From Bagarius yarrelli (lineage: Eukaryota; Chordata; Actinopteri; Siluriformes; Sisoridae), in assembly GCA_005784505.1 (NCBI GenBank), contig VCAZ01000017.1:1656151-1720150 (forward strand): DNA of 64,000 nucleotides, written 5' to 3'. Each line of letters begins with the position of its first letter. Positions within the stretch are counted from its first letter, which is position 1. Below the pieces are notes generated by a model that did not search any database, had not been told where the DNA came from, and saw only the letters and a list, made by a program, of their open reading frames with translations. Shown here piece by piece: positions 36,834 through 48,480 of this stretch. The position numbers and the translations under genes are program-made.

Positions 36834-36837
36834 TTAA

Positions 36838-37227
36838 GCTCTCTGTCATTTCGTTCCAGAAATGCATTTTTCACTTCCTTTTTTTTTTTTCACCTCATGG
36901 ATCAGATGAGACACTTTACAACTCATTGACGGGGTGTTTATTGCGTCACACATGACCCTGTATCCAAATTAGACGCCGTAACCAAATCAGGACTTAACAG
37001 TGCAGAACCTATTGACTTGTCTGTGTCTGTGTGTGTCTCTCCCACTCTTTCGCTCTCTTTCCCTCTCTCTCACACACACACACACACACACATACACACA
37101 CAAACACACCTCATCTAATATCATTTCTTTTTTCATGTTATGTTGCTAAATTTTATGTAGCCCAGTTTTCTTAAATTATCACATATACATTAACATTAAT
37201 GACTTGGTGTTACTACATGTTGGCCAA
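36838..37227. other. Intergenic DNA with TC and CA tracts
   Basis: CT-rich then CA run at 37071-37103. No gene. Confidence 0.45.
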
Positions 37228-37403
37228 AATGATAAGCACACTAGTATTTTCACCAGATAAAAATGTCTTAAAGTCATCTTAAAGTTATCTTGTTTCCGTC
37301 ATGTTTCAGTAGGAAATATCAGGTTACATTTCCAAACAGTTATTTTGCGATAACTTATACTAATCCAGTGAGATTTTTGTTTGTACAAGAAGTCTGAAAA
37401 CAG
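37228..37403 (+). repeat. Diverged copy of the des 3' flank
   Basis: Aligns colinearly with 26190-26352, sharing blocks such as CAGTGAGATTTTTGTTTG (CCGGTGAGATTTTTGTTTG there) and the AAATATCAG-GTTACATTTC region. Interrupted on the right by the hAT-like element at 37410. Confidence 0.65.
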
Positions 37404-37409
37404 CCAGTG

Positions 37410-37589
37410 CTTGGTCCTGGAGGCCCGGTGTCCTGCAGAGTTTAGCTCAAACTTGCCTCAACACACTTACCTGTAAGTTTCAAGTCCACCTAGCAAGATC
37501 TTGATTAGTTGGTTCAGGTGTGTTTGATTAGGGTCGGAGCTAAACTCTGCAGGATACCGGACCTCCAGGATCGAGATTGCTCACCCCTG
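37410..37589 (-). mobile_element. hAT-like non-autonomous element, second copy
   Basis: Ends in GATTGCTCACCCCTGG and includes GGTCCTGGAGGCCCGGTGTC and TTGATTAGTTGGTTCAGGTG, matching 18367-18539 in reverse. The left terminus is degraded. Confidence 0.65.
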
Positions 37590-37760
37590 GTCTAGACTGA
37601 CATAAAGAAACAGACCAATCCAGAAGAACTGTGTCAACATCTCCAGGAGGCTGCAGGAGACCGATCACCGAGAGCAAACGCTGCTTAAAACCCAGAAATG
37701 GTCATACCCAATGTTGAATCGATTGATTTGAAGTGCCTAAAACTTGTACAGTACTGTAGC

Positions 37761-37791
<31 letters not shown>

Positions 37792-38046
37792 GATCAGATC
37801 TCTGTGTGATGCACTGTCTGTTTTCCCAAAAAAAAGTTATTTATAAACCTCCCCCGCCCATGCTGATGGTAAGAACGTTGAATTTGTCAAAGCTGTTAGA
37901 TAACAAAATCAAAGTATTACGGTGTTATTTGTATTTCACGTGATGTCCATTAAAAATTTACAGACGTACATGTTCACTGATATTTCCACTACTGACAGAA
38001 AAGAAATATTTTAGCCACTACTGTATTACCACCAGTCCAACCACTG

Positions 38047-38222
38047 GCCAATGGTGGCTCAGTGGATAAGATGTTTGACTGATACCTGGAGGATTGGGGT
38101 TCAATTTCAAGCACCACCAAGTGGCACTGTTGGGCCCCTGAGCAATGCCCTTTACCCCCAACTGCTTAGTTGTTTAACAGAGATAAATGTAAGTCAACCA
38201 GCCAAATGCTGTAAATGTCTTA
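38047..38222 (+). repeat. SINE family 1
   Basis: GGTGGCTCAGTGGATAAGAT head, GTTGGGCCCCTGAGCAATGC middle, CCAAATGCTGTAAATGT tail. Confidence 0.75.
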
Positions 38223-39400
38223 CTTTTATGTATAGATTCGATTCTGGGCAAAATCTTCCAACGCTGTCCTCTGAGGTGGGCATACCAGGGACATTGTTTA
38301 CTTCTTCACTTGTTTAAATGTATTTAAATAGACAGATTCCTCAGCAGAAACACACATACACACACAATCAGATCAATAAGGCTGAAAGCAAAAGCAGTGA
38401 AGAAGATTAAGTGGATTTCGGTTGAGCTATCGCTCCATTTACCCCCCCCCCGACCCTTCAGAAATCGATGAGTTAGACTACAACTGCTGCGGTCCAAAAG
38501 AGATTTCTGTCATACACACTGTCTAGTCCTCCAGCTTTCCACAATTTGAACTATTTTTTTCCTTCTAGTACCCCTTCCCATTGGATTTATCTGCCTATAT
38601 AGTCTATTTATCTGCATTTAGGTAATAAATATAGACAGTTGTCTTGTATCTGTGAGTTCGGCAGACCGCGAGTGCTCCATGTGTAGTAAACAAAACCACG
38701 TTCTTTTATTCATTCAGAAAGAGCGGCCACTGTGGAGCAAATCCGTGCGGTGCTGCTCACATGTCTACGCTTTTCGGTCAACGTGATACGGGACAGGTGC
38801 GACATTTGCGTGGGGCCTGATGATGTATTGTGCAATCCGGGCCACCTGCTCCACCTCGGCAAGCTGTTTCCTCCTACCCGGCTATCTGTGGGCTCGTCAC
38901 ACTCACGACTGCCTAAGTCATTCTCCTCAGCATGAACAGACTATGAGATAAGCCACCTGCAGTACACAAAGTGTCATGGAGCTGCGTGTTGGTTGAACAG
39001 AACAGAACAGGCCGGTTTTGTGTTTGCGAGGATGCTTGGTCGTGTCTGGAAAAAAGGTCAATTTTTCGGACTAATTTGGCTGTAAAGCAGAGCAGCGAGT
39101 GTGTGTCATGGTGTATTGTCCTGCCTACGGCATCATCTCAGGTTAATGTCAGTCTGTTTATCTAAAGATTTACTGATTCATATGTAAAGAAAATAAAGTG
39201 TGGAGTCAAGTATCAAATGGCCAATATCAGATTGTGACATTGTGAGATTAAATCACGACAGTGAATTAACGAGCAGTAGTTAAGGAGGAAATGCCACTTT
39301 AGTATGAAGGTGTGTGTGGATGCAGAGCCAGGAGTCAGGAGTGGCAAGATGATGATGTAAACGCCTTTAGCCAAATCGATTATAAATCAACTCTTTGTAG
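38223..39400. other. Intergenic DNA with an unexplained GC-rich segment
   Basis: 38710-38935 is more GC- and CpG-rich than its surroundings and is open for 67 codons on plus (MEQIRAVLLTCLRFSVNV...). I do not recognise the peptide, and no clear splice pair frames it. A C11 run lies near 38440. Confidence 0.35.
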
Positions 39401-41449
39401 TTAAGCGCCAGTGCGAAATAATGGCACATGTTGTATAATATTTCCGACGTATAGTACAGTGCGGTCGCACTGCGAAACATCTGACCTGTGTCGGATTTAA
39501 CACCACATATAGAAGTGGCACAGATCGGAATGAAAAAGATCTGATTTCATGTGGTTTGTGCTGTTCACACTTATGAAAAAACATGTAGCCAAACGTAGCC
39601 GAAGAAAATCCACTTGTCAATAAAGACAATAAGTGTAAAAAAAGGGAGGGAAAAATTAAGAGTAAGGAGCTTTTAATGGAGGTAAAGGGAGATTTTATTG
39701 ACTTTACATATGGTATCAAATCATTTTTAAGAATAAAAGTATCCATGAGTAAGTGGAGGCTGCATTAAACCACCCAAGCACCTTCTAGTCAAGGCGTTTA
39801 CTTAATGAAGACAGAGACTATCTGTTCATGGTACAATGGCCGGGAGTAAAGTGAAGGTGCGGCATGTAAAACAGTCATACTCTGAGGTCTTGGTAGGCTA
39901 TCTAGAACAAATGAGTAGCCTAAAAACAGCTATACGAAAGCTATTTGAAAAAACTTATTGAAGGATTTCGTTAGCAATTGGCTAAGAGCAAGATACTAAA
40001 TTCGGACAAAGCGATACATGTGATGCAAATTAACACAACATAACAACATTTCTACATTGAAACATGATGGTGGCAGCATGATTTCATAAACAATGCCATT
40101 ATAACTAGTACAAATATCTTAATTATACCATGGCCAAATAAGTAACCAATTGCGAGATTACAACAAACCAAAGATGGCAACGCAGCGAAGTAAACTTTTA
40201 ACGATTTAGTGTGGCGACTACCAATAGGAGTGCACATGACACCGATTCACCGATAATGCAGGTATCATTTTGGCTACAGGTGGATTTCTTCCATAAAATA
40301 GCTTGCTATTATATCAGCCATTTGTTTCACCCTCCGTCGCTGACTCAATTTAATTAACGCTATAATCTTAGACAGTAAACATTTTAGATATTTTTTTAAA
40401 TTGATGTCAACTTCGATCCATTCAGAACAGTAAAGATTAGCAAATTTTTCTCCCTTAAGCTTGACGTAGGAACATCTTTTCCGTTCCAAGCATGCTTAAA
40501 ATAGCCTAATGTGTCGTGAAGCTAGTCTCTTCCTCTGTCCTACTGCGAACAGCAGAATTCGCTACTCTGTGTGGGTAAGTGTGTGTGGGCAAACTAGGAA
40601 CACTGCCAAGCAGAAGAATCCTGGGCGGTAAAGAGGTGGGTGGAAAAATCAGTGTGGGATAAAAATGGACTAAGAACATGAATGAAAAAAAAAAAAAAAA
40701 AACAAGAGACAGAACGTGAGAGAATGAGAGAGAGAGAGCGAGATGGAGAAGAATAATGTAAGCAAAAAATTTTCAATTTTTAAAATTAAACGACTGGACC
40801 TATAGAATAAGAAGGAGGTAGCGGAATTTCTTCACGATGTATCATCACTCATCCACAATTCCTCTGACTGTCTTTGCTATCTGCCAACAGGGATAAACAG
40901 AACATGCCGGCCTTACTGACCATGACCATTTTCAACAGGCACATTTGTATCGTCAGGGCTTTACTGAGTCATTAGGAACAGTTTGTTTGCTGCCTTTAAT
41001 GGCTCTAAATCTCCGGCATCGTCTGAGGAGACTGCAGTTATGTTTATGTGGCTCGATATCACAGCCTCGACTATGTCCTTAACTTTTGGTATTCGACTTA
41101 CTGCTTTGGGGAGTGTCGTAGATTTCAAAGCTAGGGATAAACATGTTGCCTGCAAATTATTTACATTGAAATAATAACTGTATTATTTATTTTGCTTAAG
41201 CTTTGTTTGTCTATTGTTCTTACAACTTCTTGAAATGCTGCCCCCCATCCCAGGTTTGGGGTTTTTCTTTGGGTATTCGGGTTTCCTTCCTTATGCCTTG
41301 TAGGTAAAATGGCAATAGGATGCTTTCCATCTTGTGCTAATAGTCCTAGGAATCGGAATGCAATGCAGTAACACAGGGTAGAGACTAATCTTGGATAGTA
41401 GTGTACACTTACGATATTTAAGGACATTTCAGCCTGTAACTTATTAAAC
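39400..41449. other. Intergenic DNA, no gene recognised
   Basis: 39440-39600 resembles decayed short DNA repeat texture also seen at 63435-63860 (GATCTGATTT, GTGTCGGATTT). 40961-41174 is open on both strands for about 63 codons but unrecognised. Confidence 0.4.
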
Positions 41450-41827
41450 TAGGGCTGCACAATATATCGTTTCAGCATCCACATCGCAATGTGTGTATCT
41501 GCGATAGTCGGGACGTGTGGATTAATTGCACTAAGTTTAATAACAGTAAAAGTTTAGCATTTGTACATTGTTTCGAGGTCTGTTTAAAAGTTTAAAGCAT
41601 TCAGGCGCAAAAAAACAATCACTTTTGTAGCTTTAACAAAGATTTTTTTCTTAAATTTCAGTATTGAAGCAAGTATTTGAAGCTTTGTTCTATTACATTT
41701 TATGCATATTCACTTCCTTGCTAAATCACCCCAATCACTGTAAAATAATTCATCTGGTAAATTTTTTCCATATCGCAGAAAACCAAAATATCGCAATGTC
41801 GGTTTGGTCAATAATCGTGCAGCCTTA
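41450..41827. mobile_element. Short non-autonomous DNA element with AGGGCTGCAC ends
   Basis: Left end TAGGGCTGCACAATATATCG, right end AATAATCGTGCAGCCTTA; the inverted GGCTGCAC motif is shared. About 378 bases, no transposase. A relative lies in dnpep intron 11 (7152-7515). Confidence 0.6.
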
Positions 41828-42965
41828 TATTAAACTTCACCATAAAGTGCTCTATCTTATGCCGATTATGATGCAATGTGGCAACACGAGTTCAAGACTG
41901 TTAATTAAACAATCTAAAAGGAAAATGTTCTATAAACAGGCTTTAAAATAAATAAAATAAATATGTTCTCCTTAGAAAATTGCCAGCACGAGACATTAAG
42001 CCTATAGGCACGCTGAAACAAAAAGCATTGTAGTGCTGCTCACATCCCATACGTACAGCCAGATTTAAGGTTCTAGTGTTTGCATGTGTTTTCAGCATTG
42101 CAGTTTCAGCTATGGTGGATGTGTGTGTTCAGTTAACAAGATTCTGCAGCATCTGTGGCTTACGCTGTGGACAGCCGAAGGGCGGATTAATAGCATTATA
42201 ATCTATCTCTGTCTCTCACCAACTTCCACTCAGACTAACTTGTAACACTAGCTTTATTGAGGTGGTTCCACTTGAGTGCCTGGAAGCTAATATAGTGCCA
42301 TCTTTTAGAACAAAGTATGTTTTTTTTATTTTTAATAAACACAAAATCCACATGCTTTATTGTATATCCATCCTTTTATTTCTCTCTAGCTTTTAGCATT
42401 TATTTCTTCCTCATCTTTCCAGCCATATTTTCCTGCTTAATATTAAGCGCTTTGGCAAGTTTTTCGCTCCCGGCCGTTCTTACATAACTTTAAAATCTTT
42501 CAAAGTTTTGCGCCCGACACCTCCACACATCTCCACAACACTCCCTTACTCACACACATGCACTTAAGCCTAAACAATCTGCACCCTTGTTGCTGGCAGT
42601 CTGCTGAATATCCTCGGTACAGGTGATGGTTGAAGATTAGATGTTCTTTTACACGACATGTTTGTGACCTTTTCAAAAGCTTTTTGGAACGCAGTGGGAG
42701 CACCTGGAGGGATTATGGAGATCACAGGCTTCATGTATGTGTATCATCTTTCTTTGTGTAAGCCATGAAGCCAGCTGGAGACTGTGGCATCGGTGAAGAC
42801 AGGGGGGAAGAAAAGTCTCTTGGTAGAAAGATGTGAAAGGGGATCCTGAGCTTTGAGGGTTTTTTCTTTTCAGGTTTAGGTTTGGGAATTATCTGCAACA
42901 TCTACAGTCTGAAAAATCATCGAAACACTGAGTATTAATTCACAGACACGCTTATCCAGAGTGAC
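41828..42965. other. Intergenic DNA, nothing recognised
   Basis: No repeat family or coding frame recognised. Confidence 0.4.
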
Positions 42966-42967
42966 AA

Positions 42968-43290
42968 TTGGGGAAGTGGTAGCACAGTGGTCAAGGTGTT
43001 GGACGGCTAATTGGTATATTGTGGGTTCGATTTTCAGCACCACTAAGTTACCACCATTGGGCCTATGAGCAAGACCCTTAACCCCCAATTGCTTGGTTGT
43101 ATGAAAGAGATAAATGTAAGTCACTCTGCATAAGAATGTCTGCCAAATGCCATAAATGTAAATGCAATTGAGGGTTAAGGGTCTTTCTCAGGGGCCCAGA
43201 AGTGGCAGCTCGGTGGTGCTGCTAAGCACTGAGGCCACAATCTTTGATCAGCAGTCTAACACCTTAACCACGGAACTACAATTTCACCAT
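42968..43290. repeat. Tail-to-tail pair of family 1 SINEs
   Basis: Plus copy 42968-43165 (head GTGGTAGCACAGTGGTCAAG, tail GTCTGCCAAATGCCATAAAT) directly followed by a minus copy 43166-43290 that starts at GAGGGTTAAGGGTCTTTCTC and ends at its head CACCTTAACCACGGAACTAC. The second lacks its 3' tail. Confidence 0.75.
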
Positions 43291-43935
43291 AGCTATTAGC
43301 GTTCTCCGAACAAGCTTCCAGATACAGTTTCTCTCAAAGATGTTTTTATTGTATTCAACCAAAATATTTTTAGTACTGCTAAATACGGCCGCATAAAGGG
43401 TTCGTATTACGCAATTTATTAATCCAGATAATTCCATTTTTTTAATCTTCACTGAAGAAAACGATTATGCTGTCAGTAAGAAAAACGTAATATTTCTCAA
43501 CCGAGAGTGATTTCGTGATTAGTCATTTCAATAATAGAGTTATTTGGAACAAATGCGTGGTAGAATCAAACAGCTGTAGTGCGTTCTTCGGGAGGTCAGT
43601 TTTATTTGTAAAATATGAAAAACACCTTAAATCATAGTCGATATATAAGAACGAACTGTGGTAATTTGACTTAAATGAATAGCCTGTAAACGAGGGGTGA
43701 AGTAGTTCCAATCACTTGGCTTGTTTACACTTGGTACTCCGTGATGTAGGCTCTTGTTTTAGCCCAATGTCACAAACATGTTTCTAAATTTGATATTACT
43801 GTGTTACACATTCTCTTAGCTTAAAAAGACTGGTCTCACTTAACAACCATGTTTTCTATCTCCCTGTGTTAATGCACATCTATGAAGTATCACATTAGAA
43901 ACGGATGGAAATTCATCTGCAAAACAGTAATTTTG
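43291..43935. other. Intergenic DNA, nothing recognised
   Basis: No repeat family or coding frame recognised. Confidence 0.4.
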
Positions 43936-43939
43936 ACGC

Positions 43940-44340
43940 TCGCTTGAGGTGGTTTTTGACGCGAGTCGAGGCTCTGTGCAGGACAATTGAGTTCTTCCAC
44001 ACAAACCGAAACACACCATGGGTTCATGGGGCACATGGGCATTGTCCTAATAGAACAGTATTTGGGCCTCTTAGTTCCAGTAAAGATATAATGTAATTCT
44101 ACCAAATACAGGGACATGCTGGACAACTGTGTGTTTCCAACTTCATGGTTACAGTTTGGGGAGGAGACTGAGAGACGGTATTGCGGCATGCTGGACCTCG
44201 CAAACCTGTGGCCATAATAGTCATTTCAAGCCAAAACAAACTGGTGTTTGGCTTATTTGGCAGTGTGAAGAGACATGTGTTGGATTATACATGTGTAGCA
44301 GGATAGTTGGAATTTGCCTGTGGACACGCTCCGTATTGGG
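43940..44340. mobile_element. Tc1-like transposon fragment
   Basis: Contains GGGCATTGTCCTAATAGAAC, TTTGGGCCTCTTAGTTCCAG and ACAACTGTGTGTTTCCAACT, which match a common decayed fish Tc1-type element. Small open frames on both strands are remnants. Confidence 0.5.
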
Positions 44341-44827
44341 CTTGATGTAGTCAAAGGGGGTCATGTACTAACAGCAGCCTTCCGTTATGAGCATGGAGTC
44401 GAGCCAAACTCAAAATGTAATGCAAGTGTGCCAGGGCAGATAGATAGCCTACCAGCTGCCCCTTTCCAAGAAACTACAGTATAACTTTTTTAGGCTATGC
44501 AAGGAATTGAATTCAATAGAATACTTAACACACTGAGGAGTAATTAAAAAAGAGATTTATTATTCCTCTCTTATACCACATTACTTTTACAAATATTGCA
44601 ATATTTTCTATTACTGTACAAGACTTGTCCATGTTCATAGTCACAAACATCTATGGTAACGTCCCAGAGCTATTGCCTTCCAGTCTGTATCCCCACCCTG
44701 CCCATAAGGCTATCTCATAGAGAGGAAAAATATATATCTCCATGCTTTTACATTTTCTTACAAATATAGTCGGGTAGTTATATTGAACATACTTTTTTTT
44801 TTACTTTTTACTTTCAGTTTTAACTGG

Positions 44828-44958
44828 CTAGGAAGTTGTAGCTTAGTGGTAAAGGTGTCAGACTGCCAACCAGAAGATTGCGGTTCAAGTTACCAATGAA
44901 TTAATAAACTGTCAGTCAGGATAGGGGCAGCTATCGAATGCTGTAAATGTAGGTGGAA
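44828..44958 (+). repeat. SINE family 1, internally deleted
   Basis: Head AGCTTAGTGGTAAAGGTGTC and tail GAATGCTGTAAATGT kept, most of the middle lost. Confidence 0.6.
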
Positions 44959-45951
44959 GGAGCGGCAGTAGATAAGAGATAAATGAATATAAACACACTT
45001 TACTGATGCTCCCGATTTGTTTCTCACCAATTTTCATTACAATCCTGACGTGATGGGTGAAATCTCACGCGGCAATCTTAAACATGTGACAGAGAATTGC
45101 AAAAATCGCTGACATCTGGAATAGGATGTTTAGAAAGTTTAGTTTGAACCAAACATGGACGTTTTGTCTCCGTCAAAAAGAATGTGTTTTTTAATTTGGG
45201 CTGCTTAAATTCATTTCGGACTACCAAAAACCCTGCGTGAAGGGCTCCCTGGAAGCCCTGATCATTAAACAAAATCTAGAACTGTGTATCTAGCACTCAT
45301 TGTCGCTTATGTTACAGTAGCTGTCTCCATAAAGACGAAAAAAACCCACAGTTTGTGATATTGTTAAAAAAAAATAAATGACCACCTTCTAGAAGAGCAA
45401 TCAGCCTAGGGAAAATTAACCCGGTTAAAAGTATACACTTTATATAATGAGCTACATCACATGTGCGTGAGAATCAGGGAGATCAAAAGAAGCAGTCTGT
45501 TCCTCTGACAGTGACATAATCTCTTTCTGTTTGTTTTGCTTTGTCGTCCACGCTTCTCTCGGTTGGCATGTTTCAACAGGTTCCCTCGCAAACAGATCTG
45601 GAATCTTATCAAACACAGGAACCGACTATTGCGACTGCTGATGTAGGTGAGGAGACGTTGAATCTCATAATAAATCCCGAAGGATATGTTTCCAAAAGCA
45701 CTTCACTAATTTAAGAATTAGGTTATAAAAAGACTTCAACTAAAAATGAGAGAAATCGAACCTTATAACCTTATTAAGTCAAGTCACCTTATAAAAACAA
45801 TTATTGGCACCTGTATATTTAGTACAACCTGTTTTGAACGGCATGACAGTATTGAGTTTTCTTATATTGCCTGATGAAAAATATGACCAAATGACACTGA
45901 ACCTTAGTACGTTCATCTCTCATGGGTCCTTTACCAAGAATACAGAATTAT
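44959..45951. other. Intergenic DNA, nothing recognised
   Basis: No repeat family or coding frame recognised. Confidence 0.4.
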
Positions 45952-46240
45952 CTGTGGTGGCTCAAATGGTTAAGGCGCTGAGTTGTTGATAAGAAGACCT
46001 GTGTTCAAGCCCCACCACCGCTAGCTTGAGTTGTTGATCTAAAGACCAGGAAGACCTGGGTTCAAACCCCACCACCGCCAGCCAGCCACTGTTGGGTCCT
46101 TAAGCAAGACCCTTAACTCTTCCTGCTCTAGGGGCGCTGTATCATAGCTAACCCTTCGCTCTGATCCCAACTTACTAAGATGGGATATGTAGAGATACAA
46201 TTTTACTGTGTTGTGAGAAAATAAAGGCATTTTACATTTT
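45952..46240 (+). repeat. SINE family 2 with an internal duplication
   Basis: Head GGCTCAAATGGTTAAGGCGC. The segment 'gagttgttgat...agacctg.gttcaa.ccccaccaccgc' occurs twice in a row (about 45980-46022 and 46028-46078). Tail reaches GATGGGATATG and a short AT-rich end. Confidence 0.7.
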
Positions 46241-47388
46241 TATTTTACATTTAATTTACTAGTCCAGGAGAACAGGGTAGTTTGAGTCTGCAGTCATCTG
46301 ATCAGTTTCGTGTGGATTTATGTGTTAGATGATTGTTGTCATGCTGTAAGATCCAATCTTTCTGGCATGATTTTAATGATGATTTTAATACAAAATTATA
46401 AAATTTTCTGCTACGTCATGAAGTCTATTGTGCCATGAGAAGTTTCTGAAGATGTTTTTATGCTCTTGGGAGGTAAATAATCCAGAAAACTGTTCATCTA
46501 TGTGAACAATAAAGACTACAGACAGTTTGGCTGGACCAATAAAGGCTTTTTTTGTGTGTTTTTTTGTCTTTAAGGCAATTTTTCAGTGTTTCGACCCCAA
46601 ATTTTAACCCCTCAACTGATGAATGAACACATTTCAAGGTTATATATTATACTTTTTTAAATAATGTTGATTTTTAATTAAATCCTTAACTTGTTTATTT
46701 ATTATACTTGCAATAACGAGGGCATTTTTTATTACATTTTCTCCAGGGGTGCCAAAAAAATTAGATTTCTAATATATTCAAACAAATTAACATTTCTAGC
46801 ATTCGGCAAGGGCCCAGTGGTGGTACTAGGAATCAAACCCACAACCTTCTGCTTAGGAGTCCAATTAGGAGACATTTAAGGTTATTCTGTGACACCCATA
46901 AGCGCTGTCCATGCTTATAGCTACCAGTAAATATAATTTCAGTCACACAAATGTACACACACACACACACACACACATCACTGTTCAAAAAAAGGGGCAC
47001 ACTAATAGTACCATGCACTGAACACTTCATCCCTTTGATGTATACACCCTATGTAGTGCACTTTAAAAGACAGTAGGGAGTCACGTGGCTTTGAAACATT
47101 AACGCTGCGTTCACATAAAGATGTCAGTACGAGTTGTTCGGTACAGATATGCGCGCGCTACCTTTTAACCGGAAGTCCTTATAAAGCATAGTGAGGTGTT
47201 TGACACTTCAAGGAAAGCGTTCTTCTTAAAGTGTCGTAAAGATGTGTGTCGTTAACAAAACGGTGGCATCTTTAATTCAAACGCCAAGCATTTAATAATA
47301 TACAGTTATTTAATTTACTCGTAAAAAATATCAGCATACACACATTTGGGATAATAAATAAAAGGGTAATAAATAAAGACTTGCTCAC
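46241..47388. other. Intergenic DNA with SINE fragment and CA tract
   Basis: 46800-46880 is a minus-strand SINE fragment (GGCCCAGTGGTGGTACTAGG). A CA run is at 46957-46977. Confidence 0.45.
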
Positions 47389-47660
47389 CCTGACAGACTT
47401 TAAGCATCCTCTTGTACTCCCCGTCGCTCGGCCTGTGTCCTTCGTTGCAGCTTTGCGCAACCGTCAAATTCCGCATCATCTCTCTGGGCCTCACCTTTTC
47501 AATGCAACTCCTCTGTTCTGACAGTAAAAAAAATAATAACCAACACTAAATAACTATAAATGACCGGCTAAGTTGCAGCAGCGCCCACTTCTTTCCCACG
47601 ATCTCCGCCTTCACTACTGTTCTCACTCTCCGCTCCAGTTAACACGGCGGCGCATTGACA
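47389..47660 (-). promoter_or_regulatory. CpG-rich patch with exon-like structure, gene unknown
   Basis: Read on minus: a GC-rich TATA-less stretch (47560-47660, with CGCCGCC and GGAGCGGAGAG), then two good splice donors, AAG/GTGAGG (exon end 47495) and CAGG/GTGAGC (exon end about 47389). A 28-codon open frame beginning MMRNLTVAQSC lies between the two donors, but I do not recognise the peptide. It may be a distal tmem198 first exon or the 5' end of another minus-strand gene. Nothing on the plus strand supports a partner gene. Confidence 0.35.
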
Positions 47661-48214
47661 GCACCAACACAGTGTCGGGTTGACATTCAGTGTTCATTTT
47701 TATACAAAAAATAGCTACATTGTGCTAAAATGTGAGCTAAAGGAGCCAATAAACTAACTAATATTAACCCGACAGACTTCTGACTTTCTGTAGTCATCCA
47801 CACACATAACTATGGTCTTTACCGAGCTCGGTTTAGAGCGTACCATTTTACTCAAACTCACGGGGGACACCGAAAGATGTAGGGCAGCGCCAGGAGCGCA
47901 GTTAAAACCCTGATTACAGTGTAAATTTGATCTACTAGAGATATTAATCATAAATACATTAATATACACATTATGCTAATGTTTTTAAATCATTTCAAGT
48001 TATTTCCGTTAAACTTATGGTTGTAACCAGACCTAATATATAGGAAGGACGTGTGGACTGACGTGTGGGTCACGTTGTTAAGTTAGTCAGTCTGATGATA
48101 AACGCTGGATAAATATAAGTAACAAATAGCTTATGATTAATAGACTGACTGAAAAACAATTATAACCGTTTTATAACCGTGTTATAAACAATTATAACAT
48201 TTTTTTATGCAGTG
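47661..48214. other. Intergenic DNA, nothing recognised
   Basis: Flank of the CpG-rich patch; no further exon-like structure recognised. Confidence 0.35.
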
Positions 48215-48480
48215 TGTTTTTGGACCCTGATAGCAGTCTTGGGCCCTATACAAAATTATGAGGTTGGGGCCCCCTTCCACAACCATTCTGCATCAAATAT
48301 ACTATTGTATTACTGCTAGAACTGTTAGTACTAATAAAAGAGATCTTTGTTGGACCCCAAAGTTTGTGGGCCCTACCAACCCAGGACCCACTGATGAGCT
48401 TTTATAAATGGCGTGGACATTTTTGGAGGTTCCCCCTAGCGGATTTGGGATCTGTAGCCTGAATAGAAAAGAGTTTGGGT
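48215..48480. repeat. Old repeat fragment rich in GGGCCCTA
   Basis: Contains TGGGCCCTATACAAAATTAT, GGTTGGGGCCCCCTTCCAC and TTACTGCTAGAACTGTTAGT. Related textures at 2092-2285, 35640-35860 and 56110-56165. Family unknown. Confidence 0.4.
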
